Assembly (NCBI GenBank): GCA_038501625.1
Contig: JAZAYU010000005.1
Coordinates: 11,123,484 to 11,187,483, forward strand
Origin: Corbicula japonica
Lineage: Eukaryota; Mollusca; Bivalvia; Venerida; Cyrenidae
Length of the DNA: 64,000 nt
Direction: 5' to 3'
Every line of letters starts with the position of its first letter. The first letter of the stretch is position 1. The notes under the pieces are model-generated. The model was not told the DNA's origin. It made no database searches and saw only the letters and a list, made by a program, of their open reading frames with translations. Positions 1-10,559 of this stretch are shown here, one piece after another. Both the position numbers and the translations under genes were made by a program.

Positions 1-26
1 TGCTGAACCAGCAGCATCCAGAAAAG
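1..26 (+). CDS. CHMP4: CHMP4 (Snf7/Vps32), penultimate coding exon, partial
   Basis: The first 26 bases read in frame 2 as AEPAASRK plus one base and run into a donor (AAAAG|GTAATG, GT at 27-28). The single leftover G joins TT at the start of the exon at 1364 to make a Val codon, giving AEPAASRK-VAAPEEDDELKEL across the junction. CHMP4 proteins end in a proline/lysine-rich linker followed by an acidic segment and a final amphipathic helix, and this join fits that layout. CHMP4 is the main filament-forming ESCRT-III subunit, acting at endosomes, the midbody and other membrane-scission sites. The rest of the gene lies upstream of the window. Alone this piece is too short to identify; the call rests on the phase match with the last exon. 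Confidence 0.6.
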
Positions 27-1363
27 GTAATGTTAGGAATTCTAAGAAGTGTAGTAAAGGTGCCTGGTCAGGTATCATCAGGGGGTGGCTAAGCTTGTCT
101 GAAAAGGGAGAAGTTTTCCAATTTTCATGAGAACTCAACTAGGATTTTGACTTTCTGTATCAAAAACATATTGGGAAAACATTTGTATACATTTGGAAGA
201 CTATTTCTCCTTAGTCTCTCTCCAAGCCATTCCCTGTATCATGATAAAAATATTAAGTGTTTACAATGATTGAAATTTTTAATTAAAACTATTAAACTAT
301 AGAAGACCTGTAAACAAAGTAGAATGTAAATATGATGTTATATTCTTACACAGTGAATGTTATTAATGAATATGTTTAAAGCCAAAGTTGTTACAGCATT
401 ACTAACGCAGTGAAATTCACTAACAACAAGTCCTTAAGTGTACTGGTTGGTCCAAAATTTTGGTAAAATTAGCTCCTGTTTAATCATTTATAGGCAGTAC
501 ATAATAGTACAATTGTATTTGTTTATACTATCGATGTCAAAGACATTGAAGTATTCTATCCTGAACTGTGAATAGGCAGCTTTAACATCTTTGTGAGGTA
601 GGAATTAGCTGAGCATTATCGAGAAATCTTTGAGCATTATAGTCTCAGAAGTTATCCATAAATTCTCCTGTTGACCCTATTGTTGTGGGGGTTACTGGGT
701 GAAGGGTCAAGGTCACATTCCAAACTTATTAAATAATTTCTCATTTTACTACTTTATAATTTGGAGACCTTGCATTTAAAAAAACGACAACAACATTAGC
801 GTGATTTTGTTTGCAGAAATTCCCTTTACTACCCTTCAAAGATATTTACCTCTAATACTAATAATAATAAACATCAAGGCCAAGCTGAGAGGCAGTTACT
901 AGTAATATAGGCTATTTTCAGTATCATACTGTATGTCATTTTCTTGCATACCAGATCAGGTCATCCGGTGTTTTCACCCATGTAGGAAATTTTGATTCTA
1001 CACCCCCCCATGTAGAATGAGTCACGCGCCTTATATGACGTCACGACGTCTGACACATTTATGAATGAACGATGGAATGTCTCGTATATCACTCCGCTAC
1101 TATAAAAAAGTAGTGCAAAGAAACATTTACAGGAAAATACCCCAAATTGCGCAAAATAAATACGGTATGCAAGAAAAAGTATCATTCACATATGTTGGGT
1201 TAAGATTGCGTGATCCAGCCCTTGTGAAATATGCACTTAGGCGGTAACTCGGCAGAGCCTCGTTACCGCCCTTGTGCATATTTCACTCGGACTGGATCAC
1301 GCGATCTTTACCCAACACACGTGAATGATATTTATAATAACCCATCATGTTTGTATATTTCAG
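27..1363 (+). other. CHMP4 last intron
   Basis: Phase-1 intron from GTAATG at 27 to TATATTTCAG ending at 1363. It holds AT-rich sequence, one isolated TCAAGGTCA motif (707-715) and a foldback palindrome (1181-1330) ending about 34 bases before the acceptor. The donor side depends on the partial upstream exon being correct. Confidence 0.55.
1175..1335. repeat. Foldback palindrome (MITE-like) in CHMP4 intron
   Basis: Two arms of about 70 bases are near-perfect reverse complements around a short centre (GGCAGAGCC region, about 1250). Left arm: ATCATTCAC, GTTGGGT, GCGTGATCCAG, GTGAAATATGCAC, GGCGGTAAC. The same blocks return inverted at 1258-1329. No clear target duplication seen. Short open frames crossing it are by-products of the palindrome. 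Confidence 0.8.
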
Positions 1364-1419
1364 TTGCAGCCCCAGAAGAGGATGATGAATTAAAAGAGTT
1401 AGAAGCCTGGGCAAGCTAA
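1364..1419 (+). CDS. CHMP4: CHMP4 (Snf7/Vps32), last coding exon
   Basis: After the acceptor TTTCAG the exon reads V(split codon)-AAPEEDDELKELEAWAS and stops at TAA 1417-1419. An acidic run followed by a short helix of the form xELExWAx at the extreme C-terminus is the hallmark of CHMP4/Snf7 proteins; this helix is the binding site for ALIX/Bro1-domain partners. CHMP4 polymerises into the ESCRT-III filament that pinches membranes away from the cytosol, in multivesicular-body formation, cytokinesis and virus budding, and is disassembled by VPS4. The exon is 56 bases, typical of a terminal exon. It is the only exon with its full 3' end in the window. An alternative ESCRT-III paralogue is unlikely because CHMP2/CHMP3 tails end in a different MIM motif. 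Which CHMP4 paralogue this is cannot be said from the tail. Confidence 0.8.
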
Positions 1420-3200
1420 GCCATTGTGATAATCCTGTATTCTATGTATATATGTGAATAGCACTTTCTCTTGTGCAGTTAAACCTGCAGTAAAGACTGG
1501 TTTCCATGCTCAGTTTTATAACCTTGGACACAAAACATGTTTCATAACAAAAATTAATTAAAGACAAAACACATAACATTTTCATCCCACAATGTAAGTG
1601 AAGAGCATAACATTTTTCCAAATGTCTAATAATAATCAATTATAAACCTGCTGAAAAGAATAATTTATCACAGTGCAACTGGTGAATGGATTTTGTACAT
1701 CCCTGTTTAATATGTGCAGGCACGTAGACAACAATTCCCCACTTTTCATGGTCTTAATGGAAAACTAGTTTTTGTTGTATTCTACCTGCCTAGCTCAGTT
1801 TGTAGCCTGCTCAGAATTGCCAGGATGAACTCTGTTGCTGAACAGGTTCAATACCTACTTTGGGCAATATGATTTGTATAGAATTTTAAAATAGATATAC
1901 ACATTCTGTGGCAAGGAATTGATATCTCGTAACACAGCCCTCCGTTTAAAGGTACCATCGAACAATTTTCCGTACTTTCTTCGGATGCCTAATCAGAGGT
2001 CTACCTTGAAAAAGGTTGTACATTTTGACAACAATTATATTCACTTTTAAATTATTGCCAAATATTATTGTTTAAAATATAGTTTTAAAACGATAAAATT
2101 TGGGAGTAAAGAACTTATGTTGTTCAAAAGCTTGAAATTCCTCAACTTTATCCAATACATAAACACTTGCTAGCTGGTTATAAAATTTTAAAATCGAGTT
2201 CATCCGAGGCCTTAGTAGAGCAATGGACATTGGCAGTCAGGCAGTTCCTTGAACTACAAATTAGATCAGTCAAACTGACCAAGTATTCCAATTCAGAATA
2301 AACCCATGTCCTACTAATGTCATGGGATTGCCCTTCTTTTAATTGAGTTAGTCCATTTATTGTTTAAAGTGGAATTTAATCTATTTAGTTGGCAGAATAT
2401 CAGACAATGGCACCCTGACAAAACTGCACAGATGTACAAACTGATGTATGTCTGTTGAGTATGAAGGTATGAAGTGCGACATAAGGTGTACTTGGCAGTT
2501 AAAGGGTTAAGCAAGATACACAGATAGCAACTAAGTACATATACTCTAAGGCTTGGTCTTAATTCAGGTTTGATTGTGTGTGAATATTTTGTCCAATTAA
2601 AACAGTAGTGACAATTTTTTAAACTGTTTATAAATTGGCATGTGGGACTAAATAACAGACAAGTGATTCAATCAATTAAAAAAAATTGTTGGTTTACAGA
2701 GAAAATTGCTTGAAAATCCCATAGATAGATTCATTTTTCAAGAAATCATCTGTAATAACAAATATTGTAATTGTATCTTTATCTTTTTCAGAGTAGTGTT
2801 GTTATGAACTTCAAATAATTGTACTTTTATAAATATTGTTTGTGTTATTTTTTTTATAATATTTCATTTGTTACATCACATTCACTTTATACAGTAAATC
2901 AGCTATTTTCATGAAGATGAAATTTTGTTGTTTTTTTTTTTAATGAAAAAGTGTTGGTGGAAAATGAATGATTTTGAAAAAAAACACAGTAGCATCAGAG
3001 AGCATGTCTTGATGTTATGGTCTTTGATTAATAAATCAGCCAAATAAAGAAACCTATATAATTTGCCCCCAACCAGTCCTATCCCCCACATTGATGAATA
3101 ATCTGTTAACACCAACACTTAACCATACATTGATTTTCTCAATGACATTGTAGTTATGTTATGCTGGCTGATAGGCCACAGCCTGCTAAGCTACAATTGT
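1420..3200 (+). other. CHMP4 3'UTR and downstream AT-rich DNA
   Basis: No further coding potential. The first canonical AATAAA after the stop is at 2297-2302, others at 3030 and 3043; which is used cannot be told. A fragment of palindrome family R3 lies at 1492-1532. The rest is AT-rich without visible structure. Confidence 0.4.
1492..1532. repeat. R3 palindrome family, terminal fragment
   Basis: Contains ACTGGTTTCCATGCTCAG followed by TTTTATAACCTTGGACAC, the right end of the foldback family seen complete at 33541-33676. Lies in the CHMP4 3'UTR region. Confidence 0.75.
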
Positions 3201-3272
3201 TTATCGGAGGATGACATGATTGTCTTTCACTGCACATCTTCATCTGAAGACTGTGTGGTTCAAGTGGTTTAA

Positions 3273-3505
3273 CCCTTTCCTCCATATATACGCATTTTTA
3301 CACATGTGCAACCAGTGTAGATCCAGATCAGCTGCACATCCCTGCCGTCTGATCAGGATCTGCACTGGTTGCATTTTGGTCAGAAATAACCTATCGAATC
3401 AAAAAGCGAACAGTGCAGATCCTGATCAGACGGCACGGATGTGCCAGCTGATCTGGATCTACACTGTTCGCCTATGCAATCAATGTGTGTCTATGGAGGA
3501 AAGGG
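3273..3505. mobile_element. piggyBac-type MITE, 233 bp, TTAA target duplication
   Basis: Perfect 14-bp terminal inverted repeats CCCTTTCCTCCATA at 3273-3286 and 3492-3505, each bordered by TTAA (3269-3272 and 3506-3509). TTAA duplication plus CCC termini is the piggyBac pattern. The interior is a large palindrome: the block from GCAACCAGTG to CACTGGTTGC (about 3309-3374) returns inverted as GCGAACAGTG to CACTGTTCGC (about 3407-3472), and each block is itself partly palindromic (GATCCAGATCAG / CTGATCAGGATC). No transposase. An open frame running through it is an artefact. Confidence 0.85.
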
Positions 3506-4039
3506 TTAAAGCATGTGCTTCTCTATCATTAAAAACTTAATTATGGTCCATATTGTTCGCCGTTGTTGTCACTTACTTTAAATATCTAGGAAATAAGAAC
3601 ATCATTATCTTACTTAGAACTGAATTAATTAAAACTTGATCAGTTTAATTAATGGATTATCTTGTTGCCTCTCAGAACTTTTGAGATTCATAAAAGTTGA
3701 TGTTTTTTCTCCGGCTTTTTATAATTAAGAACCTTCATTAAGTATCTATGTAGCTGAATGTTACCTATGCTCTTTTTTCTGTTATTTTGAAAGACGTTGT
3801 CAATTTTTACCATATCATTTTGTTACATGGCTCATGATTAAACTTACAAAAACATAGCTTTGTTTTTTAATAAAAAGATTTGTCACCCAAGGTACAGTAA
3901 TCGACCATTTAATTAACGTTTTATTCATTCGCCAATAACCATTTGGTCATGAATTATAAGAAGTTCATAGTTAAAACTGAAACTTTGATATGCTCATACA
4001 AGATACTCTAGCACCATTCCTATCCGCACTTTGTCAGTT

Positions 4040-4445
4040 TACTTAATAGAATTACGAATTACTACGAATTTCGATTTCAGTTAGATTTTGGCTTGCAACC
4101 AAAATATCAAACACTATTTGCGGCGTCTAATATTTTCATTTAGAAGTAGCGGGAAAGCATAATTGACAGAACGTTGTTCATTGCTCATCACGCCTTTAGG
4201 TTGCTTTACTGTAAGCCACACCTTTTGTTATTGTTTCACCATCCGCAGGGGAATGAACCCACAGTGACAAAAATTTGACAGCAAAACCTTATTTGGAAGT
4301 TAAATAAAACGTCTTTTGATTGAAGCGGCAGTTCTAACAGTTGTCGCATGACTAGAAACTTGGTCGCCATCTTGTGAAGTGCTGCAGTACAACAGGTTTT
4401 TATGGAGGTTGCTCGATGGGTCAAAATCTAATTTAAATCGAAATT
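4040..4445 (+). repeat. Dispersed repeat, inverted partner at 48.3-48.7 kb
   Basis: Shares colinear blocks in opposite orientation with 48290-48660: TCAGTTAGATTTTGGCTTGC, TTGACAGAACGTTGTTCATT, CGCCTTTAGGTTGCTTTACT, TGTTATTGTTTCA, GGGGAATGAAC, GACAGCAAAACCT and GTCTTTTGATTG. Ends not defined; unknown family. Confidence 0.75.
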
Positions 4446-5224
4446 TGTAGCAATTGAAACCATATGAAACGCCTTACAAAATGATGGAGCTGCACCTAAT
4501 AACAGTAATGCAACCATCAAAAGTTCACCAAGAAATGGTTGTTTGATTTAGATGCATATGGTATATTTTAGCACAATTCTTGTGTCCCATCTACACTGGG
4601 ATCATCTGTCGTTTCTAACTTTATTTTTTTTTGCCTGTGATTGTAAAAAGATACAGCTATGGTGTGGGTATAACAACAGATTGGTCTTACCACGTCCTAC
4701 CCACCCCTGTTTAATACATTTGTCGGACAAAGCATATCATGAAAAATGGTGTGATCACGGAGGGGCTTCCTTCTAATTTATCTCTCCAATAAAAATTATT
4801 AACATAGCATTTGAATCAACAAAACCTGAAAAAGACACGGCGAAGTCGATCTCGATTATGTTAAAAAGTAAAACATTGTTATCAGGAATAGCATTCAGAA
4901 AAAAACGGGTTCCCAAACAGTCATAAAGAAGAGGAAAAGGAAGCATGTGCTAATAAAATGATCAATGTCAATTAAGACCATACAAACAATTAACGAAAAG
5001 ATAAATAGATGCTTTTCGTTTTAACATTTTAACATTAGAAATTTAAGATATTATCTGGTGATATGTTCTTCGCTTTTCTTCATCTTTCAACAATGTTAAT
5101 GATTTCAGTAACGCAATCCTCGCACTACATGAAAACTTGAAACAGGGTTATCGGAACCACAAATCAGGAAAAAAACTCGGCCAGTTTCTTATGTTATTCC
5201 TGACGTCATGTTCACTGTGCTAAA
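4446..5224. other. AT-rich intergenic stretch
   Basis: No coding signal, RNA gene or clear repeat seen. Confidence 0.4.
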
Positions 5225-5307
5225 GATTATATCTGAGATTTGACAAGTTGACATTTCAACCAATCAGATCCTTCGGATTTGAGACTTGTTTCTATTCTCA
5301 GTTTTTT
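5225..5307. repeat. R3 palindrome family, diverged copy
   Basis: CTGAGATTTGACAAG ... CCAATCAGATCC ... GGATTTGAGACTTGTTTC ... TCTCAGTTTT: the blocks of the R3 consensus in order, heavily mutated and shortened. Confidence 0.55.
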
Positions 5308-5334
5308 CTATTTGGGATCTGCTCTTAGTATGAT

Positions 5335-5562
5335 CATCGTGTTCTTACAAATTTTGCTTAACAGTTTCATTAGCTGATGTTTGTGTGCTTTTGCTTGTAG
5401 TGGGTGGGTTGGAGTCATTTCACCAAGGCAACTTGTACATGTTCATACGAGAACCTGAAGTGACAAGTGTTAGGTTGGAGCACCCAGTGGCCGAATATTT
5501 CTAAATGGCCGTTACAAGACGTTAACCATTCTGGTTCATTTTTTATTGTTGTTTGTGGTCAA
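5335..5562 (+). repeat. R2 retroelement 3'-tail fragment
   Basis: Decayed copy of the tail that follows the reverse transcriptase at 54979-55497: ATCGTGTTCTTAC, GTTTGTGTGCTTTTGC, GGGTGGGTTGGAGT, TTTCACCAAGGCAACTTGTA, GAGAACCTG, AAGTGTTAGGTTGG and TTGTTTGTGGT in order. The stem segment around CAGTGGC is damaged. Confidence 0.7.
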
Positions 5563-5605
5563 ATCTTTAATTGGTAATGTTATAAACACATGCTATCCAG
5601 TACCC

Positions 5606-5689
5606 AAGGTTATAAATGAGCATGGAAACCAGTCTCAAATCTCGAGCATCTGACTGGCTGAAATGGCGACTGGTCAGTTTTATAACCTT
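5606..5689. repeat. R3 palindrome family, internally deleted copy
   Basis: Starts AAGGTTATAAATGAGCATGG and ends CAGTTTTATAACCTT, so both termini are present, but after GGCTGAAATGGCGACTGG the second half of the hairpin is missing. 84 bp against about 136 bp for the intact copy. Confidence 0.8.
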
Positions 5690-6677
5690 CAGACCAGTTC
5701 TTCTTGCTGGGATGGGAGGTTGTGCTTTCTGAATGCGACTATTCCAGTAATGCATATTTCCTGAAAGATATATGTTGAGATAACATTTTAGTTAATCTAA
5801 ATTGTGTACATTAATTTTATTTTCGCCGTATGAATTTAACCAAAGCGTCTTAAATGCACTTCACATCTAGTTCACAAAAGCTTAATTTCATACCATTACG
5901 GTAAATTTATCTGGGAATAGAACATATATCATCCCTATGGGAATACAACCAGTTTCTGCTTTCCATTAATGATTAATGTAAACATATAAAAATGTGTTTA
6001 TACTTACGCCTGCGTTAAATTTATTATACATTTTTCAAATGTACTCGTATAAGTAATAAAGTTTAATCTTTCTGTTTAATCAAATGGGTGATGTTTATGG
6101 ACAAATATATAGGCTTGACTATGACGAAAATACTTTAAATAACATATTACCTTATATTTGAGCATTATATCCTTTTTGTGTAAGAGTTTTGTCAACATGG
6201 GATTAACTCATTTTTTGTTTGGTGAAATATCAATTCTATTTATACACCAGAATATGGCGTTTCTTGGTAAACATACATACTTCTGAGAGTTTAAACTGAA
6301 TTAATTATATATAAGTTAATGCTTTGGACTAAATAAATACTTGATTCAATATTTCATAATTATGAAGGCCTTAACATAACTTCCCCTTTTAAGTTATATC
6401 TCAGTCACGGAGGATTTTTCGGATCCATCCATCCAGCCACCATACCAAAGAAAACTAGCGGTGAGGCGATTCTTCGTTTGATTAGCACGCAAAATGAATG
6501 TTGAGGAGAACTACTTTGTGAAATTTGATATAAAATTACAGGAAAATGTTTTCGTTAGTTGTTTGTGACACCCTGTTTGATATTGACCATATTTTAAGTT
6601 CATGCTATCTTTACCTTTCAACTTTTTGTCTGTGTGACGAGGCTGTGTTTTCTGGGTGTGGTTCTACCACGTTTGAA
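5690..6677. other. AT-rich intergenic stretch
   Basis: No coding signal, RNA gene or recognised repeat. Confidence 0.4.
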
Positions 6678-6808
6678 GCTTATAAAACTGAGCTTGAAAA
6701 CCAGTCTCAAATCTCAAGTCTCTGAGTGGCTGAAATGGCGACCAGTCGCCATTTCAGCCAATCAGAGGCTTGAGATTTGAGACTGGTTTCCATGCTCAAT
6801 TTTATAAC
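6678..6808. repeat. R3 palindrome family, full-length copy
   Basis: Self-complementary over its whole length: AAGCTTATAAAACTGAGC ... GGCTGAAATGGCGACC at the axis ... GGTTTCCATGCTCAATTTTATAAC. Centre about 6743 (GGCGACCAGTCGCC). Confidence 0.85.
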
Positions 6809-6954
6809 ATTGGACACTGATATGCATATTTCACATTACTGCACAGTTGTATTTTTATGTATTATGCTTACTAAGGTCATCAGAAAAAATAAATACCCAC
6901 GTGTAAAAAATGAAAATCGTTGCATACTAGTATTTGTTCTTAGTATGATAATAT

Positions 6955-7500
6955 CACAGTGTTTAAGCGTACAGTTAACCGAAACGGAAGTTGCTGATCT
7001 GTACGCCGATGATCACATAGTTGCTTACAGAAAAACACGCGACATCGGCTTTTTATTTGTAAAATATATTCAAATTTAACGTGCTTTTTGCAGAAATAAT
7101 TTTTATAATAAGTACATCGTTGATTAATAGTCTTACTGTGATCTTGAAGTCTTGAACTAATGGCTAGTTAAGTTGCAATCTGTAATCTTTTCACACTTGA
7201 TCAGTACAAAATGGGGAAAAAGAGTGGAGAAAATCTGCATTTGTGACCTCATATTGCATAATGTAAATATTGGAAAGGTATATATTTGACTTTCCGTGAA
7301 AGAAAAATCATTTCTAACGCTCACAAAATGCGTTGAACGGTGCTTGAACGAATAAGCACCGAGAAAATGGTCTTTCTGTGCAGCAACGGAAAGTGACAAG
7401 ACTGTACGCAAAGTTGCAGTACCTCAATGTCAGACTGTACGAACAGTTGCGATCATAAGTGCATCAACTGAACAGCATCAATGAAGCAAGAACTTGTTAA
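6955..7500 (+). repeat. Dispersed repeat, inverted partner at 16.6-17.1 kb
   Basis: Opposite-strand copy of 16555-17085. Strongest block: GCGTACAGTTAACCGAAACG, GATCTGTACGCCGATGATCA, CATAGTTGCTTACAG (6967-7030). Weaker colinear matches continue through GTACATCGTTGATTAATAGT, the GAGAAAATGG/GAACGAATAAGCACC part and the ACTGTACGC motifs at 7399 and 7433. No coding capacity. Confidence 0.75.
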
Positions 7501-8799
7501 AGGAATCAATCAAAGGAATCAACTAAATCTAATGTATTATTTATCAAAAATAAAACCTTATATGATCACATTTTAGAACTGACAAGCAAGTTTTGAGCTA
7601 TAAATTGATAGGTTTTTTACTCTGATCTACTGTTGAACCATATGAACGAATTGGTACACTTTGCAAATAAGACACCGATCGATAATTGCTAGAAATCCTA
7701 AATCCCCTGATTGTGACATTAAATAAAACCTAGTATAAACCTGCTGAAATCCCTGCCGGTGTTGGCAAAAATATACATTATGCACAAATATTATCCAATA
7801 TCATAAAGACTAACAATCTAATCTTTGACAGGAAAATGGAGGTCTTTCACATTGTTGTGCGCATGCGTCGTAGGCCACGTTAGGTGCGGAAAATATTGGT
7901 TTTATCCTAAACCGACAAGTGAGGGGGCATTTAACTCTGTCATTGCTAACAGAATGAACAGACATGATCACGGTGTCGTCTTAAAGCTAATAATAAATTA
8001 TAATAATAATTATGATAAAGCATAATAAATTCGAGTTTTAGAATTTCCGAATATAATAGGCTTAGAACGTCTGGTCGGCAAGATTTGACTGTGAAAAGCG
8101 TAAAACAATCAAAGACGTGGTTGCCATTTTGAATCGGGAAGTCTTATATGAAAACAAATACATTGTGGATTACACGTTACTGTATATTTTCCACAGACAC
8201 ATATATAAGCGTATCGAGTTTTTCTGACAAAATGCGTTTACTTCAAGAAATATATTTTATGTTACATGATCTCTCTAAATTGTAGGTAAACGGATGAATT
8301 CAGCAATGTATCGTCGTTGTATTCAACGCCCGTTAGGCTTAATATGAACTATAGGTGCTACCTATTTAACGGGGAAAGCCAAAGAACTGCTAAGATAGCG
8401 TTATCCGACCAGCAGGAACCGTGTATTATCAGCTTACTTGTTAAAATCAATAATGATTGGAAACAATATGTTTTGCTGAATCACCTAAAAGGTGTTATAA
8501 AACTACAAAAATGTATATGGGCAACCGTAAATTCACAAAAATAATGTTTCAAACCTTATTTGCACCTGTTTTGTGTACATCAGATATGACAGCTTACCAC
8601 AGATAGCTATGAAGTTACAGAGCGTATCTGTTATGTGCATAGCAGTAAACAAACTGTTAACAAAATTAGGACGCTCCTGAAAACTGGTCGGTTCACATGT
8701 GGTTGGGTTGTAGACATAGGAACTGAATAATACCTTTCTTATATCGATATTCGGTTATGGGCAAAACTACTGGAAATGTTTTAAATGGTATTCGAACAT
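7501..8799. other. AT-rich intergenic stretch
   Basis: Two short open frames (7825-8025, 8317-8544) show no recognisable domain and no flanking splice or promoter context. Nothing else seen. Confidence 0.35.
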
Positions 8800-8872
8800 G
8801 GTGGCCTCTAAAGCTCCATTGGTAAAGAGCATCAGCTTGGTAAACCAGAGGTTTGACTTCCAAGTCTTGCTC
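8800..8872 (+). repeat. tRNA-related SINE head, decayed
   Basis: GGTGGCCTCTAAAGCTCCAT TGGTAAAG resembles a degraded A box, and GAGGTTTGACTTCCAAG about 45 bases on resembles a B box. Followed by A-rich sequence. No acceptor stem can be formed, so not a working tRNA gene. Confidence 0.45.
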
Positions 8873-9430
8873 AATACAGCAAAAATTAAAGAATTCAAAT
8901 TATTTTAAGGTAAAGATGATAATTGCATTGTTGTGCAATATATCCACAAATACAATGATGATGCTATGACAGATTTATGATTTATATCAAGATTTTCTTG
9001 TGTGCTTAACATGGGATCATCTTGAGATTTTGGCTCTAAAAATTGTTTTAATGCCGGTGAAATAGTGACTTAACTTGATGCAGATTTTCAAGTCATAATA
9101 ATTGCATTCAAAAACATCACTACTTCAATGTTAACGTCTGTCAGTCAACACCATTAAGATCTTAACACTTCCCTCTGCTGAGAAGAGCCAACTAGAACTG
9201 GCTCTTGTTGAAAATGCATGTAGAATTCTTTCTTAAGGCTACTTGCAAGGTACATTTTCTTGCGATTCAGTTGATATTCATATCCAAATTACAATTTTTA
9301 GGAAGACTAGTAGGTGCGAAATTTGTGTGAAACAGTTTCAGATTTATATACAAAACACAATGTTTCTTTGGTGTGAAATGTATAATTCTGGCTGATAACA
9401 GCCACTGCGTAATCTTTTGTCACTATATTA

Positions 9431-9752
9431 TAAAAAAAATGAAATATGCATATCAGGAATGGCCACATCCAGCATACACAGCCTCCCCACACAGCCAAAA
9501 AGTAGAGAGGAAAAGAGAGCATGGTATTACAATAATCAGTTTCATAATGGACGCCACAAACAAATAACGAAAGTGAGAACCAGAGGGGTTACCGCCTTGG
9601 AACGGTCAGTGGCAAAACAAATTGCCACTGGGGGTTTAAACCAGGTTCTAGGGTGCACCAACCTCACACTTGCCCCAACAGGTTCTCGTATCACAAAACA
9701 AGTACAAATTGTCTTGGTAAAATAACTCCAACCCACCCATCAGCTCAACAAA
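9431..9752 (-). repeat. R2 retroelement 3'-tail copy
   Basis: On the minus strand runs from TGATGGGTGGGTTGGAGTTA through GAGAACCTGTTGGGGCAAGT, GGTGCACCCTAGAACCTGG, the intact hairpin CAGTGGCAA/TTGCCACTG, AAGGCGGTAACCCC and ends at TGATATGCATATTTCAT. Well preserved 5'-truncated copy. Confidence 0.85.
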
Positions 9753-9896
9753 TAAGCTCATAGCTTATTTTGTGACAGTTTGCTACTTGAATTTAATTGT
9801 AATTAAATTTAATTCACAATTTTATTTTGCCTTTTTAAAATTTTAATAAATTGATTACAATTTAAACAACTGAATATTTGTCAGTTATTAAGTATA

Positions 9897-10037
9897 GGTT
9901 AATAAATGGGCAAGCAGTGCCACTTGTCGATAATGGCCCTGCCATATGAATAATGGCCCGAGGACTTTAGCCCGAGGGACATTATTATATGACAGGGCCA
10001 TTATCGACAAGTGGCACTGCTTGCCCATTTATTTACC
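9897..10037. repeat. 141-bp foldback palindrome (ATAATGGCCCTGC family)
   Basis: Nearly complete palindrome. Left arm AATAAATGGGCAAGCAGTGC, CACTTGTCGATAATGGCCCT, AATAATGGCCCGAG; axis about 9970; right arm returns the same in inverse to GCCCATTTATTTACC. No open frame. A hairpin built from the same GCAGGGCCATTATCGATAA blocks lies at 10508-10535. Confidence 0.85.
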
Positions 10038-10507
10038 TATTTATTACATGTGTACATTACAAATAACTCGTTTTACTTTGTTTACTTTGTACTTGATTGA
10101 GCACTTTTATTAATTTAATTACCACGTCATGATGCCAAATAATACGTCATTTGAGTGATATGTGACGTCATTAACGAATGTTTACTATTTCAAACAGTGC
10201 CGTTTGATTATTTTGTTTTAACTCAAGGGAAAGGATATGAATATGCTAAATTTTGAATGCTGGAAGTGATAATCGTGGTATGAGTCTGTAAATGCTATGA
10301 TTTGAGAGTGTTTCATTCTTATACCTCTGTTGCTAGCTTTGTTACCGTCAAGCCTATGTGAATTATGGAGAAAATAAATGGAACATAAAAAAGGAGAAAA
10401 AATGATTTTAAATCGGGGATATTTCACGGGTAAGTACAATTTATTCGTATTTCAACCATGAAATGTGACGAAACCACGGATAACAATTACAAACTTAAAA
10501 CAAAATC

Positions 10508-10535
10508 GCAGGGCCATTATCGATAATAGCCCTGC
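10508..10535. repeat. Hairpin related to the 9.9 kb palindrome
   Basis: GCAGGGCCATTATCGATAAT followed by AGCCCTGC: a 13-base near-perfect inverted repeat sharing ATAATGGCCCTGC with the palindrome at 9897-10037. The two may be subterminal parts of one 0.65 kb element. Confidence 0.7.
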
Positions 10536-10559
10536 CATTTCAAGTTAATGCCCTGCGAC

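Noticed and set aside
3220..3540. 106-codon open frame
   Set aside because: It runs through a palindromic MITE; open on account of the repeated blocks, no domain.
6777..7079. 100-codon open frame
   Set aside because: Starts inside an R3 palindrome and ends in a dispersed repeat whose partner at 17.0 kb does not keep the frame.
7825..8544. Two open frames of 66 and 75 codons
   Set aside because: No domain, no splice context and no sign of a homologous family.
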